A DNA stretch of 64,000 bases from JACDAN01 sp963834825 (GCA_963834825.1 CAWICZ010000014.1:1116001-1180000), one strand, 5' to 3'. Positions 45,628-53,778 are shown, numbered from the stretch's first letter. A program made the numbers and translations. Notes: a model not told the origin generated them from the sequence alone.

Positions 45628-46200
45628 ATGGCCGAGACGCCGGAGCAACTCTACGAACGAGCGAGGGACGCGCTACGGATGCCGCCGGTCGAGGAGTGGG
45701 AGACCTGGCCGTTCGAAGGTGGGCTGCGCCCGCGCACGCTCGAGCCGCCCACCGAGCACGACACGCCGCGACACGGCGTGGGCGGCGTCGACTGTTGGGC
45801 GTGCACGGCCTCGGACGAGGCGTTCCTGTGGGCCAACGAGCGCTGGCGGCTGGCGACGCCGCCGGGCGGCGAGTCGGGGCTGCCGATCGTCGCCCTGCTC
45901 ATGCCTCGCGAGCACTACGCCGAGCCGGGCGACCTCCCGGACGACCTGGCAGCCGACCTCGGGATCCAGCTGGCACGGATCGAGAGAGCCGTGCGTTCCG
46001 TGGGCGAGATCGGCCGCGTCCACGTCTGCCGCTGGGGTGACGGCGGCGAGCACCTGCACTGGTGGTTCATGGCCCGGCCAGCCAGGCTCCGCCAGGTGAC
46101 GGGCAGCTTCGTCGCGATCTGGGACGACGTCCTCCCGCCGCTGCCCGAGGAGCTTCGCCGCGAGAACGTCGCCGCATTCAAGGCGGCGCTGGAGGCTTAG
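45628..46200 (+). CDS. HIT-like (histidine triad superfamily) protein
   Basis: A 190-residue protein. VDCWACTASDEAFLWANERW resembles the CxxC-containing first strand region of HIT hydrolases, LLMPREHYAEPGDLPDDLAADLG the helix that follows, and GGEHLHWWFMARP the histidine triad strand. Only two of the three triad histidines are evident (HLHWW), so a nucleotidyl hydrolase/transferase activity is uncertain. It starts four bases after the methyltransferase stop and is probably co-transcribed. It ends at a strong terminator hairpin. The assignment is moderate; a divergent HIT relative is the best reading. Confidence 0.68.
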   Translation: MAETPEQLYERARDALRMPPVEEWETWPFEGGLRPRTLEPPTEHDTPRHGVGGVDCWACTASDEAFLWANERWRLATPPGGESGLPIVALLMPREHYAEPGDLPDDLAADLGIQLARIERAVRSVGEIGRVHVCRWGDGGEHLHWWFMARPARLRQVTGSFVAIWDDVLPPLPEELRRENVAAFKAALEA

Positions 46201-46202
46201 CG

Positions 46203-46230
46203 CGAAGGGCCCCGTCTCCGGGGCCCTTCG
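46203..46230. terminator. Strong bidirectional hairpin terminator
   Basis: A perfect 12-bp stem CGAAGGGCCCCG / CGGGGCCCTTCG with a TCTC loop starts 3 bp after the HIT-like gene stop. It lies between convergent genes (plus gene ends 46200, minus gene ends 46256). It can serve both directions; only short T content follows. Confidence 0.8.
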
Positions 46231-46255
46231 TTCGACCTGATCTGCCTCGGCGCGT

Positions 46256-48211
46256 CTAGCGCAGCGAGCGCTTCGATCCAGGGCCGATCCGGTCGAAGAC
46301 GCCGTAGGTCAGGACTCCGCTCCCGGCCCTACGGCCCTTGTGCTTCACCTTCGGCTCGACGGCCCAGCCGTTGTGACTGGCCTCGACCTTGACGTTTGCG
46401 CGGTCTGCTCCGCGCAGCACGCTTTCGTAAGCAAGCCGAGCCCAGCCGAACACATCCGAGTAGTCGTGCGAAGCCATGTTCGACTTGGCTGCTCCGATCG
46501 CTGCGTCCGCAACTGCGAGCTGGATCCTCGCCCTGTCGGCCTTCTTGCTATCCAGCACTCGGCCGGCGATGACGTTCGCGTTGATGATGTACGCGGCGGC
46601 CTGGTGCCGCGCCGCGTTGTCGCGGTCGAACTGGCTGAAGTCCCAGTTCAGGTCGATGTAGCTCATCATCGAGTTGTGCTCGTCGCTCGCCCAGGCGAGG
46701 AAGAACGGGCCGGAGGGGCCGTAGTCGATCCCCGTCTCCCAGTCGAACCCGTCATGTGGATGGCTCATGCCGAAGTGGTGGCCGTACTCGTGGATCTGCG
46801 TCGTCGTCAGCCCGTAGCCGGACGCGACGATCTGCGGCGAGACGAAGTTGAAGACGAAGCTCTGCGTCCCATCCACGTAGTTGTCGTCGGCGAACCCGAG
46901 GGCCGGCGGTGAGAGATCCGGCTCCGCCACGTCATCGACGGCGTAGTTGAACCCGGGCGCCTCATAGCGGCGATTCTTGCCCGCCTGCTTTGGCTTCTCG
47001 TCCAGGAAGTCCTCGAGGTTCAGCGCGTTGTTGAGGAACAGGTTCGCGAACGGCGGGTACTGAGGCCGGTCCGGGTAGCACGCCACGTCCTGGAGCAAGA
47101 GCTCGTAGCACTCACGCGCCTTGCCGGTGAAGCTCACGTCCTCGCCGTCGGCCGACCAGTTGGACGGGAAGAGCTCGCTCTCCTCCGCGACGAGGTAGTC
47201 GAGCTTCTGGTACTGGGCGCTCGCGTTCACGCCCGTCCAGCCCTCGTAGGTGTTGAGGTCGAGGTTGATCGACTTGGGCAGCAGTTCGGGGGTCAGGTAT
47301 GGCGGGTAGAGCGGCGAGGACGTGAACATCAGATTGATCGCCGCGTACCGCGCGACCTTGCTCAGGTCGCCCGCCAGCTCGGTCGGGGCTCGATAGCCGC
47401 CGGCTGCATACTCCCAGGCGACCGGGATCCGGTAGTCGGCCTCCCCGTCGCCGTCGATGTCGTCGTTCGTGATGTCGTAGCTCCCGCCCCAGGCTTCGGG
47501 CCCGGCCGAGAGGTCGAAGAACCACACCCGGCGCTCACCGCGGCCGCCGAGCCCCGTCTCTTCGTCATCGGACGTCGTGCCGCCCCACGCGATGATCTTC
47601 CGGCTGTCACGGTTCACGCCGAAGTCGAAGCCGGTATCAGGGTCGGGCTCGCCGAACTTCGTGTAGACGTGGTCGATGAAGTCCGACCTTCCCCACCAGT
47701 TGACGAAGAAGATCGTGTCCCGGCGGGTGTTGACGCCTGACGGCGCGTGGTCGATCAGCCACTTCTCGACCGTCGGCGCATCGATGAAGTTGTTCTGGCC
47801 GACGTCCCGCGTTCCGGCCTGGGCGTTGTACTCGTCCTGGAAGACCGTTCGCGGCGCCGGGGTCGCGAGGCCCTTGAGCGCCGTGAAGAAGCCGTTCTCC
47901 CAGGCCGTGCTCGTGTACGTGACGTCGTAGTCGTACGTGTAGTTGATCCCGAGCTCCTCGACGGTGCCATACGGCAGCCGAGACCGAACGATCGGCTTGT
48001 AGCGCTCGGGTAGCCCGTCGACGAACGCACCCTGGTTGACCTGGCTCTGGTCGAAGCCGACGAAGACGACGTTGACCGGAACCCGCTCGCTCAGGCCCGC
48101 GCTGCGCACCCCGGGCTGCAAGTTCGAGAAGTTCGCTCCGGTCGCCCCTGCTGCACCGGCGGCAGCCGCCAGCACGGCAGCGCCCAGAGCGAGGATGTGT
48201 CGAAAGCGCAT
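46256..48211 (-). CDS. Secreted zinc metalloprotease-like protein
   Basis: A 651-residue secreted protein. The N-terminus MRFRHILALGAAVLAAAAGAAGATG is a signal peptide with a likely cleavage after the Ala/Gly stretch. The zincin motif HEYGHHFGMSH at 474-484 gives His474, Glu475, His478 and a third His484, the metzincin spacing. SMMSYIDLNWDFSQFDRDN about 35 residues on could hold the Met-turn. The preceding ~440 residues form an unrecognised extracellular region. A GGGGGAG ribosome site precedes the ATG. It is expected to cleave proteins outside the cell; the target is unknown. It lies 62 bp after the TPR-cyclase gene, with hairpins between. Confidence 0.85.
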   Translation of the reverse strand: MRFRHILALGAAVLAAAAGAAGATGANFSNLQPGVRSAGLSERVPVNVVFVGFDQSQVNQGAFVDGLPERYKPIVRSRLPYGTVEELGINYTYDYDVTYTSTAWENGFFTALKGLATPAPRTVFQDEYNAQAGTRDVGQNNFIDAPTVEKWLIDHAPSGVNTRRDTIFFVNWWGRSDFIDHVYTKFGEPDPDTGFDFGVNRDSRKIIAWGGTTSDDEETGLGGRGERRVWFFDLSAGPEAWGGSYDITNDDIDGDGEADYRIPVAWEYAAGGYRAPTELAGDLSKVARYAAINLMFTSSPLYPPYLTPELLPKSINLDLNTYEGWTGVNASAQYQKLDYLVAEESELFPSNWSADGEDVSFTGKARECYELLLQDVACYPDRPQYPPFANLFLNNALNLEDFLDEKPKQAGKNRRYEAPGFNYAVDDVAEPDLSPPALGFADDNYVDGTQSFVFNFVSPQIVASGYGLTTTQIHEYGHHFGMSHPHDGFDWETGIDYGPSGPFFLAWASDEHNSMMSYIDLNWDFSQFDRDNAARHQAAAYIINANVIAGRVLDSKKADRARIQLAVADAAIGAAKSNMASHDYSDVFGWARLAYESVLRGADRANVKVEASHNGWAVEPKVKHKGRRAGSGVLTYGVFDRIGPGSKRSLR

Positions 48212-48232
48212 CTACTCCCCCTTCACTGGTTC

Positions 48233-48250
48233 GTCCCGTTCTTGCGGGAC
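48233..48250 (-). terminator. Hairpin between the TPR-cyclase and protease genes
   Basis: GTCCCG / CGGGAC arms (extendable by one C:G pair) around TTCTTG, next to a second small repeat CTTCC-GGGGC-GGAAG at 48258-48272. Both lie in the 62-bp gap between two minus-strand genes, so they could terminate the upstream transcript or attenuate the protease. Confidence 0.4.
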
Positions 48251-48273
48251 GCCAACCCTTCCGGGGCGGAAGC

Positions 48274-50214
48274 CTAACGCCAGTCGATCGTGACGACCTC
48301 GACCGGCTCGGAGATCCCCTTCAAGGTGACGGTCCGGGGCTCCGAGTGCGCCAGCCCATCAACGAGCCTGGCGGTCGCCAGGCTGGCGTAGATCTCGCCG
48401 GGCCCGCCGAGCGCTCCCACGCGGGCCGCCTCGTGGACGCCCTTGCCGCTGTATCCCGCCGGGGAACGGCTGGCCTCGGCCGCGTGGACGCCAATGCGGA
48501 CCTCCGGCGCGAAACCGTTGGTGCGCCGGTGCGCGGCCAGGCGGCGCTGGACAGCCGCTGCGCAGTCCACGGCGCTCTTCGGGTCCGGAAACGCGACGAA
48601 GAAGCCGTCGCCGGAGTGGTCGACCTCTTCGCCTCCGTACTCTCCGAAGAGCCCTCTCAGCGTCCTGTCATGCCAACCGACGAGCCCGGTCCATGCCTCG
48701 TCTCCGATCGCCGCCGCAAGCGGAGTGGAGTCGCAGATGTCGGTGGAGACAAACGTTCGGTCGGTTCGCTCGCCGCCGGCCTTGGCCGCAAGGCCACCGA
48801 GGGCCTCGACGGTCCGACGAGCGTCTCGCATCGCGCCGAGTCGATCGAAGGTCGCGCTGGCGGCCCGGAGCTCCAGCTCGGCGGCGTCGACATCGCCGTC
48901 CAGTTGATATGCCTCCGCCGTCAGCAGCCTGACGCGAGCGGCCTCGTACGGCGTCTCGACCTCTTGGTAGAGGCGGATCGCGCGCCGCAGGTCACGGAGC
49001 GCCCTGTCGGCATCCTCCTCGGAGAGCGCGACGGCTCCCGCCGCCGCTGCCGCATGGGCCGCGAGCGACGGGGTGCCGTAGTCCTGCGCGATCTCGGCGA
49101 GCTCCTCGGCCGCCGTTCGCGCCTCCTCGATCTCGCCGGCGGCAACCGAGATCTCGACGCTCGCCGGCAGCAGGCGGGCTCGCGAGAGCCGGTTTCGTGC
49201 CTCATCTGAAAGCGCGCGGCGCAGGCTGCGCCGAGCAGACTCGACGTCCCCGTTCGCCAGTCGAAGCAGGGCTAGGCCGGGCTGAGGCTCGACTCCGAGG
49301 CCATGCGCCTGGCGAAAGGCCTCGTCCGCGGCCGTGAGGTCGCCCATGCGCAGCCGGAGCTCGCCTAGCTCGTAGAACGCCGAGGCGGCAACGCTCGGCG
49401 CAAACTCGTCCAGCTCGGCAACGGCGGTCCGAATTTCCTTCTCGGCCTCCGGCCAGCTGCCGCGGAGTCGCATGACCTCCGCGCGATTCACGCGGCAGAC
49501 TCCTGGGAAGCCGCTGATCGACTGACGATCGCACCATCGCGTCGCAGCCTCCGTCCAGTTGCCCGCTCGCGAAAGATCGGCGACATCGAACGATGCGGAG
49601 ATGACGCCGCAGTAGATGATTCCCGTCACGTAGGGATCCAGTTCGCCGCTGACCGCAGCGACCGTCGCCTCTTCGATGAGCGCCAGACCTGACTCGGCGT
49701 CGCCCTGCCGGACGAGCGCAGACCCCTTGTCGTGGAGGCCGAGCGCCATCAGGTTGCGCTCGCCGAAGCGGCTGCCGATCTCGAGCACGCGCTCCGCGTG
49801 TGCGATCGCCGAGTCGAACTCGCCGGCGGCCAACGCGAGCCGCGAGCGCACTCGTTCCAGGTAGCCGTGCTCGGGGCAATCCTCTTCCTCGGCGAGCAGG
49901 CGCTCGGCGCGGGCCAGCCAGGCGCCCTGGAGGCCGGAGCGCTTGAGCTGGTGGTCGCGGGCCAGGTGAAGCGCGCTCAACGCGGCGGCTCGCTGCTCTC
50001 CTCGTTCGAGCCGCGCGGCGTAGGCGCGGGTTCGCGCCTCGATCGACTCGTCCATCTTCCCGGTCCACCACGCCGCGTCCGCCAGCCCGTAGAGATCCTC
50101 GGCGTCGAGGATCTCGGTGCGGTCGAGCTCGGCCAGGAGCTCGTACGCCTGCCGCCAGTCCTTGTCTGCGTGCGCGGCGCGTCCCTGCTCCAACCGATCG
50201 GAGATCTCGGTCAT
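48274..50214 (-). CDS. TPR protein with C-terminal class III cyclase domain
   Basis: A 646-residue soluble signalling protein. Residues 1-~455 are TPR-like helical repeats (for example YGLADAAWWTGKMDESIEAR and LRMGDLTAADEAFRQAHGLG). The last ~180 residues are a class III cyclase: VSTDICDSTPLA and VDHSGDGFFVAF supply both metal aspartates, and VRIGVHAAEASRSPAGYSGKG the dimer region. In the transition-state position, where active enzymes have Asn (VNxAxR), the sequence is VHEAARV, so Asn is replaced by His and activity may be altered. The domain order is the reverse of the other cyclase in this window. The start is ATG 50214, 27 bp from the divergent HhH gene. Confidence 0.86.
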   Translation of the reverse strand: MTEISDRLEQGRAAHADKDWRQAYELLAELDRTEILDAEDLYGLADAAWWTGKMDESIEARTRAYAARLERGEQRAAALSALHLARDHQLKRSGLQGAWLARAERLLAEEEDCPEHGYLERVRSRLALAAGEFDSAIAHAERVLEIGSRFGERNLMALGLHDKGSALVRQGDAESGLALIEEATVAAVSGELDPYVTGIIYCGVISASFDVADLSRAGNWTEAATRWCDRQSISGFPGVCRVNRAEVMRLRGSWPEAEKEIRTAVAELDEFAPSVAASAFYELGELRLRMGDLTAADEAFRQAHGLGVEPQPGLALLRLANGDVESARRSLRRALSDEARNRLSRARLLPASVEISVAAGEIEEARTAAEELAEIAQDYGTPSLAAHAAAAAGAVALSEEDADRALRDLRRAIRLYQEVETPYEAARVRLLTAEAYQLDGDVDAAELELRAASATFDRLGAMRDARRTVEALGGLAAKAGGERTDRTFVSTDICDSTPLAAAIGDEAWTGLVGWHDRTLRGLFGEYGGEEVDHSGDGFFVAFPDPKSAVDCAAAVQRRLAAHRRTNGFAPEVRIGVHAAEASRSPAGYSGKGVHEAARVGALGGPGEIYASLATARLVDGLAHSEPRTVTLKGISEPVEVVTIDWR

Positions 50215-50229
50215 GGCCCTATTGTCGCG

Positions 50230-50235
50230 TAGGAT
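50230..50235 (+). promoter_or_regulatory. TAGGAT -10 box of the HhH-GPD gene
   Basis: TAGGAT ends 6 nt before GTG 50242 in the 27-bp divergent gap. Leaderless arrangement without a Shine-Dalgarno sequence. Confidence 0.52.
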
Positions 50236-50241
50236 CGAAGC

Positions 50242-50808
50242 GTGGCGGTCTCCGCGCCCGACCGGCTGTACTTCACCGAGAGCGACGAGGCGAACGAGCT
50301 CATCGCGCACGATCCGCTCGCGCTGCTGATCGGATTCGCGCTCGACCAGCAGGTGTCCGTGCAATCCGCCTTCACCGGGCCGCTGAAGATCAAGGAGCGA
50401 CTCGGGACACTGGCGGCCAGCGAGATCGCCTCGACCGATCCGGACAAGCTCGAAGCTGTGTTCCGAGAGCGCCCGGCTGTCCACCGCTTCCCGGGCGCGA
50501 TGGCGACGCGTGTTCGCGACCTCTGCGCCTTCGTCGAGGCCGAATACGGCGGGGATGCAGCTCGGCTGTGGACGGAGGCGGGCGACGCCGACGAGCTTCG
50601 CCGGCGGATCGCCGAGTTGCCCGGCTTCGGCGAGATGAAGATCAAGGCACTCGGCGCCGTCCTGGCGAAGCGGTTCGGCGTCGAGGCGGCTCAGGGCCTC
50701 GTCCCCGGACACCCCACCCTCGGCGATGTCGACTCCAGCGAAGCGCTCGAGCACTACCAGGCCTTGAAGCGCGAGCACAAGGCCAAGATGCGCGCGCAAG
50801 CGTCCTGA
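50242..50808 (+). CDS. HhH-GPD-type base-excision repair protein
   Basis: A 188-residue helix-hairpin-helix protein resembling the small actinobacterial HhH-GPD glycosylase-like family. LIAHDPLALLIGFALDQQVSVQSAFTG is the N-terminal helical part, and the hairpin is LPGFGEMKIKALGAVLAKRFG with the GxG turn. The usual GPD catalytic Asp region is not obvious: after LVPGHPTLGDVDSSEAL the chain ends. Substrate specificity is unknown, and it may bind rather than cut DNA. The GTG start is leaderless-type. The TGA stop overlaps a CTG that begins the downstream GMC oxidoreductase. Confidence 0.82.
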   Translation: MAVSAPDRLYFTESDEANELIAHDPLALLIGFALDQQVSVQSAFTGPLKIKERLGTLAASEIASTDPDKLEAVFRERPAVHRFPGAMATRVRDLCAFVEAEYGGDAARLWTEAGDADELRRRIAELPGFGEMKIKALGAVLAKRFGVEAAQGLVPGHPTLGDVDSSEALEHYQALKREHKAKMRAQAS

Positions 50809-52130
50809 GCGAAGGACGCTACGACGTCATCGTGCTCGGCGGCGGCGCGGCCGGCTGCGTTGTCGCTTCGCGCCTGAGCGAGAACGCGGACTGCCGGGTC
50901 TGCCTAGTCGAAGCCGGGCCCGACTACGGCGCCTTCGCCGAGGGTGCGTGGCCCGCGGACCTGCTCGACGCACGCCGGGTGGCCCTTTCGCATGCCTGGA
51001 CGACCGACCGCGAAGATCGCTCACAGCTCCGCGCTCGAGTGATCGGCGGGTGCTCGGCCCACAACGCCTGCATCGCCTTGCGCGGGACGCCCGCCGACTA
51101 CGACGAATGGCCGGGCTGGTCGTATGACGAGCTCGAGCCTTACCTCCGCAGAGCGGAGGAGACGCTCGGAGTCCGAACATTCGCCGACGAAGAGATTGCC
51201 CCGTGGCACCGTGCGTGGATCGACGCCGGTCTCGGCGCGGGGCTCGGCGGCGGAGCGCATCCGGTCAATGCGCGCGGAGCCCTCCGCTGGCACACCGCGT
51301 TCGCCTACCTCGACCCTGCCCGCCCGCGCTCCAACCTCACGATTCGCGCGCAGACGCTCGTCGATCGAATCGAGCCCGAACGAGGTCTGGTGGAAACGGA
51401 TCGTGGAACGCTGGAGGCAGGGCTGATCGTTGTGACGGCGGGGGCGTACGGCTCGCCCGGGATCTTGCTCCGCAGCGGCATTGGGCCGGGGCTCGCGTAC
51501 GACCTTCCCGTCGGCGAAGAGCTCACCGATCATGTCGGCGTCGGATTCGGCTGGGCTCCGACGGATCGTCTCGTGTCCGAAACGCTGGCGTTCGAAGCCT
51601 CGCACCCGCTGTTCGGTCCACAGGAGAGCCTGTGGTCGGGAGAGCAGGAGACCCTCGTCCTGCCCTGGGTCGAGTGGGGCGAGGGAGCACTTCACCCGAC
51701 CGCCGTGGTCTTCGCGATGAAGCCGCACTCGCGGGGTCGCGTATCGCTCAACGGGCCCGGGCCGGAGGAACCGCTGCGCATCGAGCACGGCCTGCTGGGA
51801 GACGTCCGCGATCGCGATGCGCTCCTCGAGGGGATTGCGCTCGTCCGCGACCTCGCGGCCGGGTTGAGTCACCTCGTCGAGGCCGAGCTTCGGCCAGGGC
51901 CGGATGCCGATCTCGGTGCCCACGTCTTGGCCGAGGCCCGCGGTTTCTTCCATCCCGTCGGAACATGCGGGATCGGCCGAGTCGTGGAGCCGAGCGGTCG
52001 GCTCCGCGGCCTCGACCGCCTCTACGTCGCCGACGCCTCGGTGATGCCGACGATCCCTCGCGCGAACACTCAGATCAGCACGGTCGCGGTCGCCGAGCGC
52101 ATCGCGGCCGGCATCTCTGCGCAGGAGTAG
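50805..52130 (+). CDS. GMC-family FAD-dependent oxidoreductase, apparent CTG start
   Basis: Flavoenzyme of the glucose-methanol-choline family, oxidising an alcohol-type substrate. FAD site YDVIVLGGGAAGCVVASRL at the N-terminus, GGCSAHNACIALRG (second FAD signature), GAYGSPGILLRSGIG, and the catalytic end FFHPVGTCGIG then PRANTQISTVAVAERIA. At 441 residues it is a short member. There is no ATG, GTG or TTG in frame between 50760 and the dinucleotide-binding fold. CTG 50805 gives MSEGRYDVIVLGGG, a textbook beginning, and overlaps the previous stop as CTGA. The next normal codon, GTG 50832, would delete the first beta-strand. Confidence 0.85.
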   Translation: MSEGRYDVIVLGGGAAGCVVASRLSENADCRVCLVEAGPDYGAFAEGAWPADLLDARRVALSHAWTTDREDRSQLRARVIGGCSAHNACIALRGTPADYDEWPGWSYDELEPYLRRAEETLGVRTFADEEIAPWHRAWIDAGLGAGLGGGAHPVNARGALRWHTAFAYLDPARPRSNLTIRAQTLVDRIEPERGLVETDRGTLEAGLIVVTAGAYGSPGILLRSGIGPGLAYDLPVGEELTDHVGVGFGWAPTDRLVSETLAFEASHPLFGPQESLWSGEQETLVLPWVEWGEGALHPTAVVFAMKPHSRGRVSLNGPGPEEPLRIEHGLLGDVRDRDALLEGIALVRDLAAGLSHLVEAELRPGPDADLGAHVLAEARGFFHPVGTCGIGRVVEPSGRLRGLDRLYVADASVMPTIPRANTQISTVAVAERIAAGISAQE

Positions 52131-52133
52131 GCT
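52128..52133 (+). promoter_or_regulatory. TAGGCT -10 box before the ten-codon leader ORF
   Basis: TAGGCT ends 6 nt before ATG 52140 and contains the TAG stop of the GMC gene. It implies a leaderless transcript beginning at the leader peptide ATG. Confidence 0.45.
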
Positions 52134-52139
52134 GACGGC

Positions 52140-52172
52140 ATGGCAGCCTCGGCCCGCGGCGCGCAGCCCTGA
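52140..52172 (+). CDS. Ten-residue leader ORF upstream of the DUF1028 gene
   Basis: ATG followed by nine codons (MAASARGAQP) and TGA. Two things suggest it is used. A TAGGCT box ends exactly 6 nt before the ATG, and its TGA overlaps by CTGA with the CTG that must start the DUF1028 protein. Ribosomes ending here could re-initiate on that CTG. It is too short for homology, so the call depends on arrangement alone. Confidence 0.42.
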   Translation: MAASARGAQP

Positions 52173-53005
52173 CCTACTCGATCGTCGCCCGGGATCCCGA
52201 GTCGGGCCAGCTCGGCGTCGCCGTTCAGTCACGCGCCTTCCAGGCCGCGGCGACGGTGATGTGGGCGCGGCCGGGGGTCGGGGCCGTCGCGACCCAGGCC
52301 TTCTCCGAGCGCAGCTACGGGCCGCTCGGGCTCGACCTCCTCGCGGCAGGGAAGACGCCGGAGCAGGCCCTCGTAGCGCTCGTCACCGCTGATCCCGATG
52401 CCGACGTGCGCCAGGTGGCGATCCTCGGCGCCGACGGAGCCGTCGCCGCGCACACGGGCGCATCGTGCATCCCGGATGCCGGCCACCAGACCGGCGACGG
52501 CTACAGCGTCCAGGCGAACATCATGCGGAGCCCGTCGGTCTGGCCGGCGATGGCGGAGGCGTTCGAGGCCGCCGATGGAGCCTTGGCGAGACGGATGCTC
52601 GCGGCGCTCGACGCCGCGGAGGCGGCCGGGGGCGACTGGCGCGGGATGCAGGCGGCCGGGCTTCTCGTCGTCGCCGCCGAGGGCAACCCGTGGGAGACGG
52701 TGAACGAGCTGCGCGTCGACGATCACCCCGAGCCGCTGGCCGAGCTTCGCCGGCTCCTCGCCCTCCATGAGGGCTATACGGCGATGTACGAAGGCGACCG
52801 CCGGGCGGAGGCCGCTCGGGGTGCCCGCATGGACGAGCTCGACGTTCGCTTCGCCGAGCTGGCCGACGCCGCCCACGCCGGCGACGTCACCCGCGCCCGC
52901 GAGCTTCTGGCGCCCCTGCTCGCCGAGGAGCCGCGCTGGTCGGATTACATCCGCGCGCTCGGCGCGAGGGGGTACCTCCCCCACGCCGACGAGCTCATCC
53001 AGTGA
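52169..53005 (+). CDS. DUF1028 family protein, apparent CTG start
   Basis: A 278-residue protein of the DUF1028 family (Ntn-hydrolase-like fold, function unproven). The N-terminus TYSIVARDPESGQLGVAVQS and PGVGAVATQAFSERSYGPLGL are diagnostic; DAGHQTGDGYSVQANIM and the C-terminal ALHEGYTAMYEGDR region also fit. In frame there is no ATG/GTG/TTG before TYSIVARD; CTG 52169 falls exactly where homologues have Met. Starting at the first in-frame standard codon (GTG 52253 or ATG 52256) would remove about 28 conserved residues. It is coupled at its 3' end to the Nudix gene (GTGA). Confidence 0.85.
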   Translation: MTYSIVARDPESGQLGVAVQSRAFQAAATVMWARPGVGAVATQAFSERSYGPLGLDLLAAGKTPEQALVALVTADPDADVRQVAILGADGAVAAHTGASCIPDAGHQTGDGYSVQANIMRSPSVWPAMAEAFEAADGALARRMLAALDAAEAAGGDWRGMQAAGLLVVAAEGNPWETVNELRVDDHPEPLAELRRLLALHEGYTAMYEGDRRAEAARGARMDELDVRFAELADAAHAGDVTRARELLAPLLAEEPRWSDYIRALGARGYLPHADELIQ

Positions 53006-53778
53006 CGCGCCCGCAGGTCGTCGTCTACGTCACCCGCGAGCATCCTGTCAGCGGCGCCGACCAGCTCCTCGTCCTCGACGTCGTCGACCGACCCGAGCTC
53101 ACGACGGTCATCCCGGGCGGCGAGATCGACCCGGATGAAGGGATCGAGGATGCCGCACGGCGCGAGGTGCGCGAATCGGCGGGAATCGAGACCAGGCTCG
53201 TGCGGGAGCTGGGTTCGACCGGCGCGAGCCGCTTTGTCCAGGCGGTCCCGCTTCACTCGGCGCCCGACGAATGGGAGCACGGGGATCTCCGATGCCGCTG
53301 GGCGCCGGTTCGCAGTGAGGTCCGGGGAGACCGTGGCGCGTTTCTCGCCGCGATCCTCCGAGAGCGCGTCGTCGCCTACGTCACGCGCGAGCGAGGCGGC
53401 CCAACCGAGCTACTCACGATCGAGCACAAGGACATGCCCGAGGAGGGTGTCCAGGTGCCGGCGGGCCGAGTCGACCACGGCGAGGACCTCGTGCGCGCCG
53501 TACACCGTGAGGTCGCCGAGGAGACCGGCCTGGACGCCGTGCGGGTCGTTCGGAAGCTGCCTCACTTCGAGGCGGAGTACGAGAGCCCGCACGAGTCACA
53601 CGCGTTCCACCTGGTCGCCGAGACCGAGACGCCGGACACGTGGGAGCACGAGGTTCACGGCGAAGGAGCCGACGCCGGTCTCGTCTACGTGTGCCGGTGG
53701 CTGCCCCTGACGCTCGACCTGCGCCTGTGGAACGGGCGGGATCCGATGCTTCAGCATCTACCGGTGCAGGGGCCGTGA
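53002..53778 (+). CDS. Tandem Nudix-domain protein, first copy degenerate
   Basis: A 258-residue protein with two Nudix folds. The second (~120-245) has a complete Nudix box at residues 155-177, GRVDHGEDLVRAVHREVAEE, and should bind Mg and hydrolyse a nucleoside-diphosphate-linked compound. The first box (40-62, GGEIDPDEGIEDAARREVRES) has Ser for the last Glu of REUXEE, so that copy is probably inactive or structural. The substrate is unknown. The GTG start overlaps the DUF1028 stop, and its stop overlaps the next gene's GTG, making a coupled run of three genes. Confidence 0.85.
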   Translation: MTRPQVVVYVTREHPVSGADQLLVLDVVDRPELTTVIPGGEIDPDEGIEDAARREVRESAGIETRLVRELGSTGASRFVQAVPLHSAPDEWEHGDLRCRWAPVRSEVRGDRGAFLAAILRERVVAYVTRERGGPTELLTIEHKDMPEEGVQVPAGRVDHGEDLVRAVHREVAEETGLDAVRVVRKLPHFEAEYESPHESHAFHLVAETETPDTWEHEVHGEGADAGLVYVCRWLPLTLDLRLWNGRDPMLQHLPVQGP

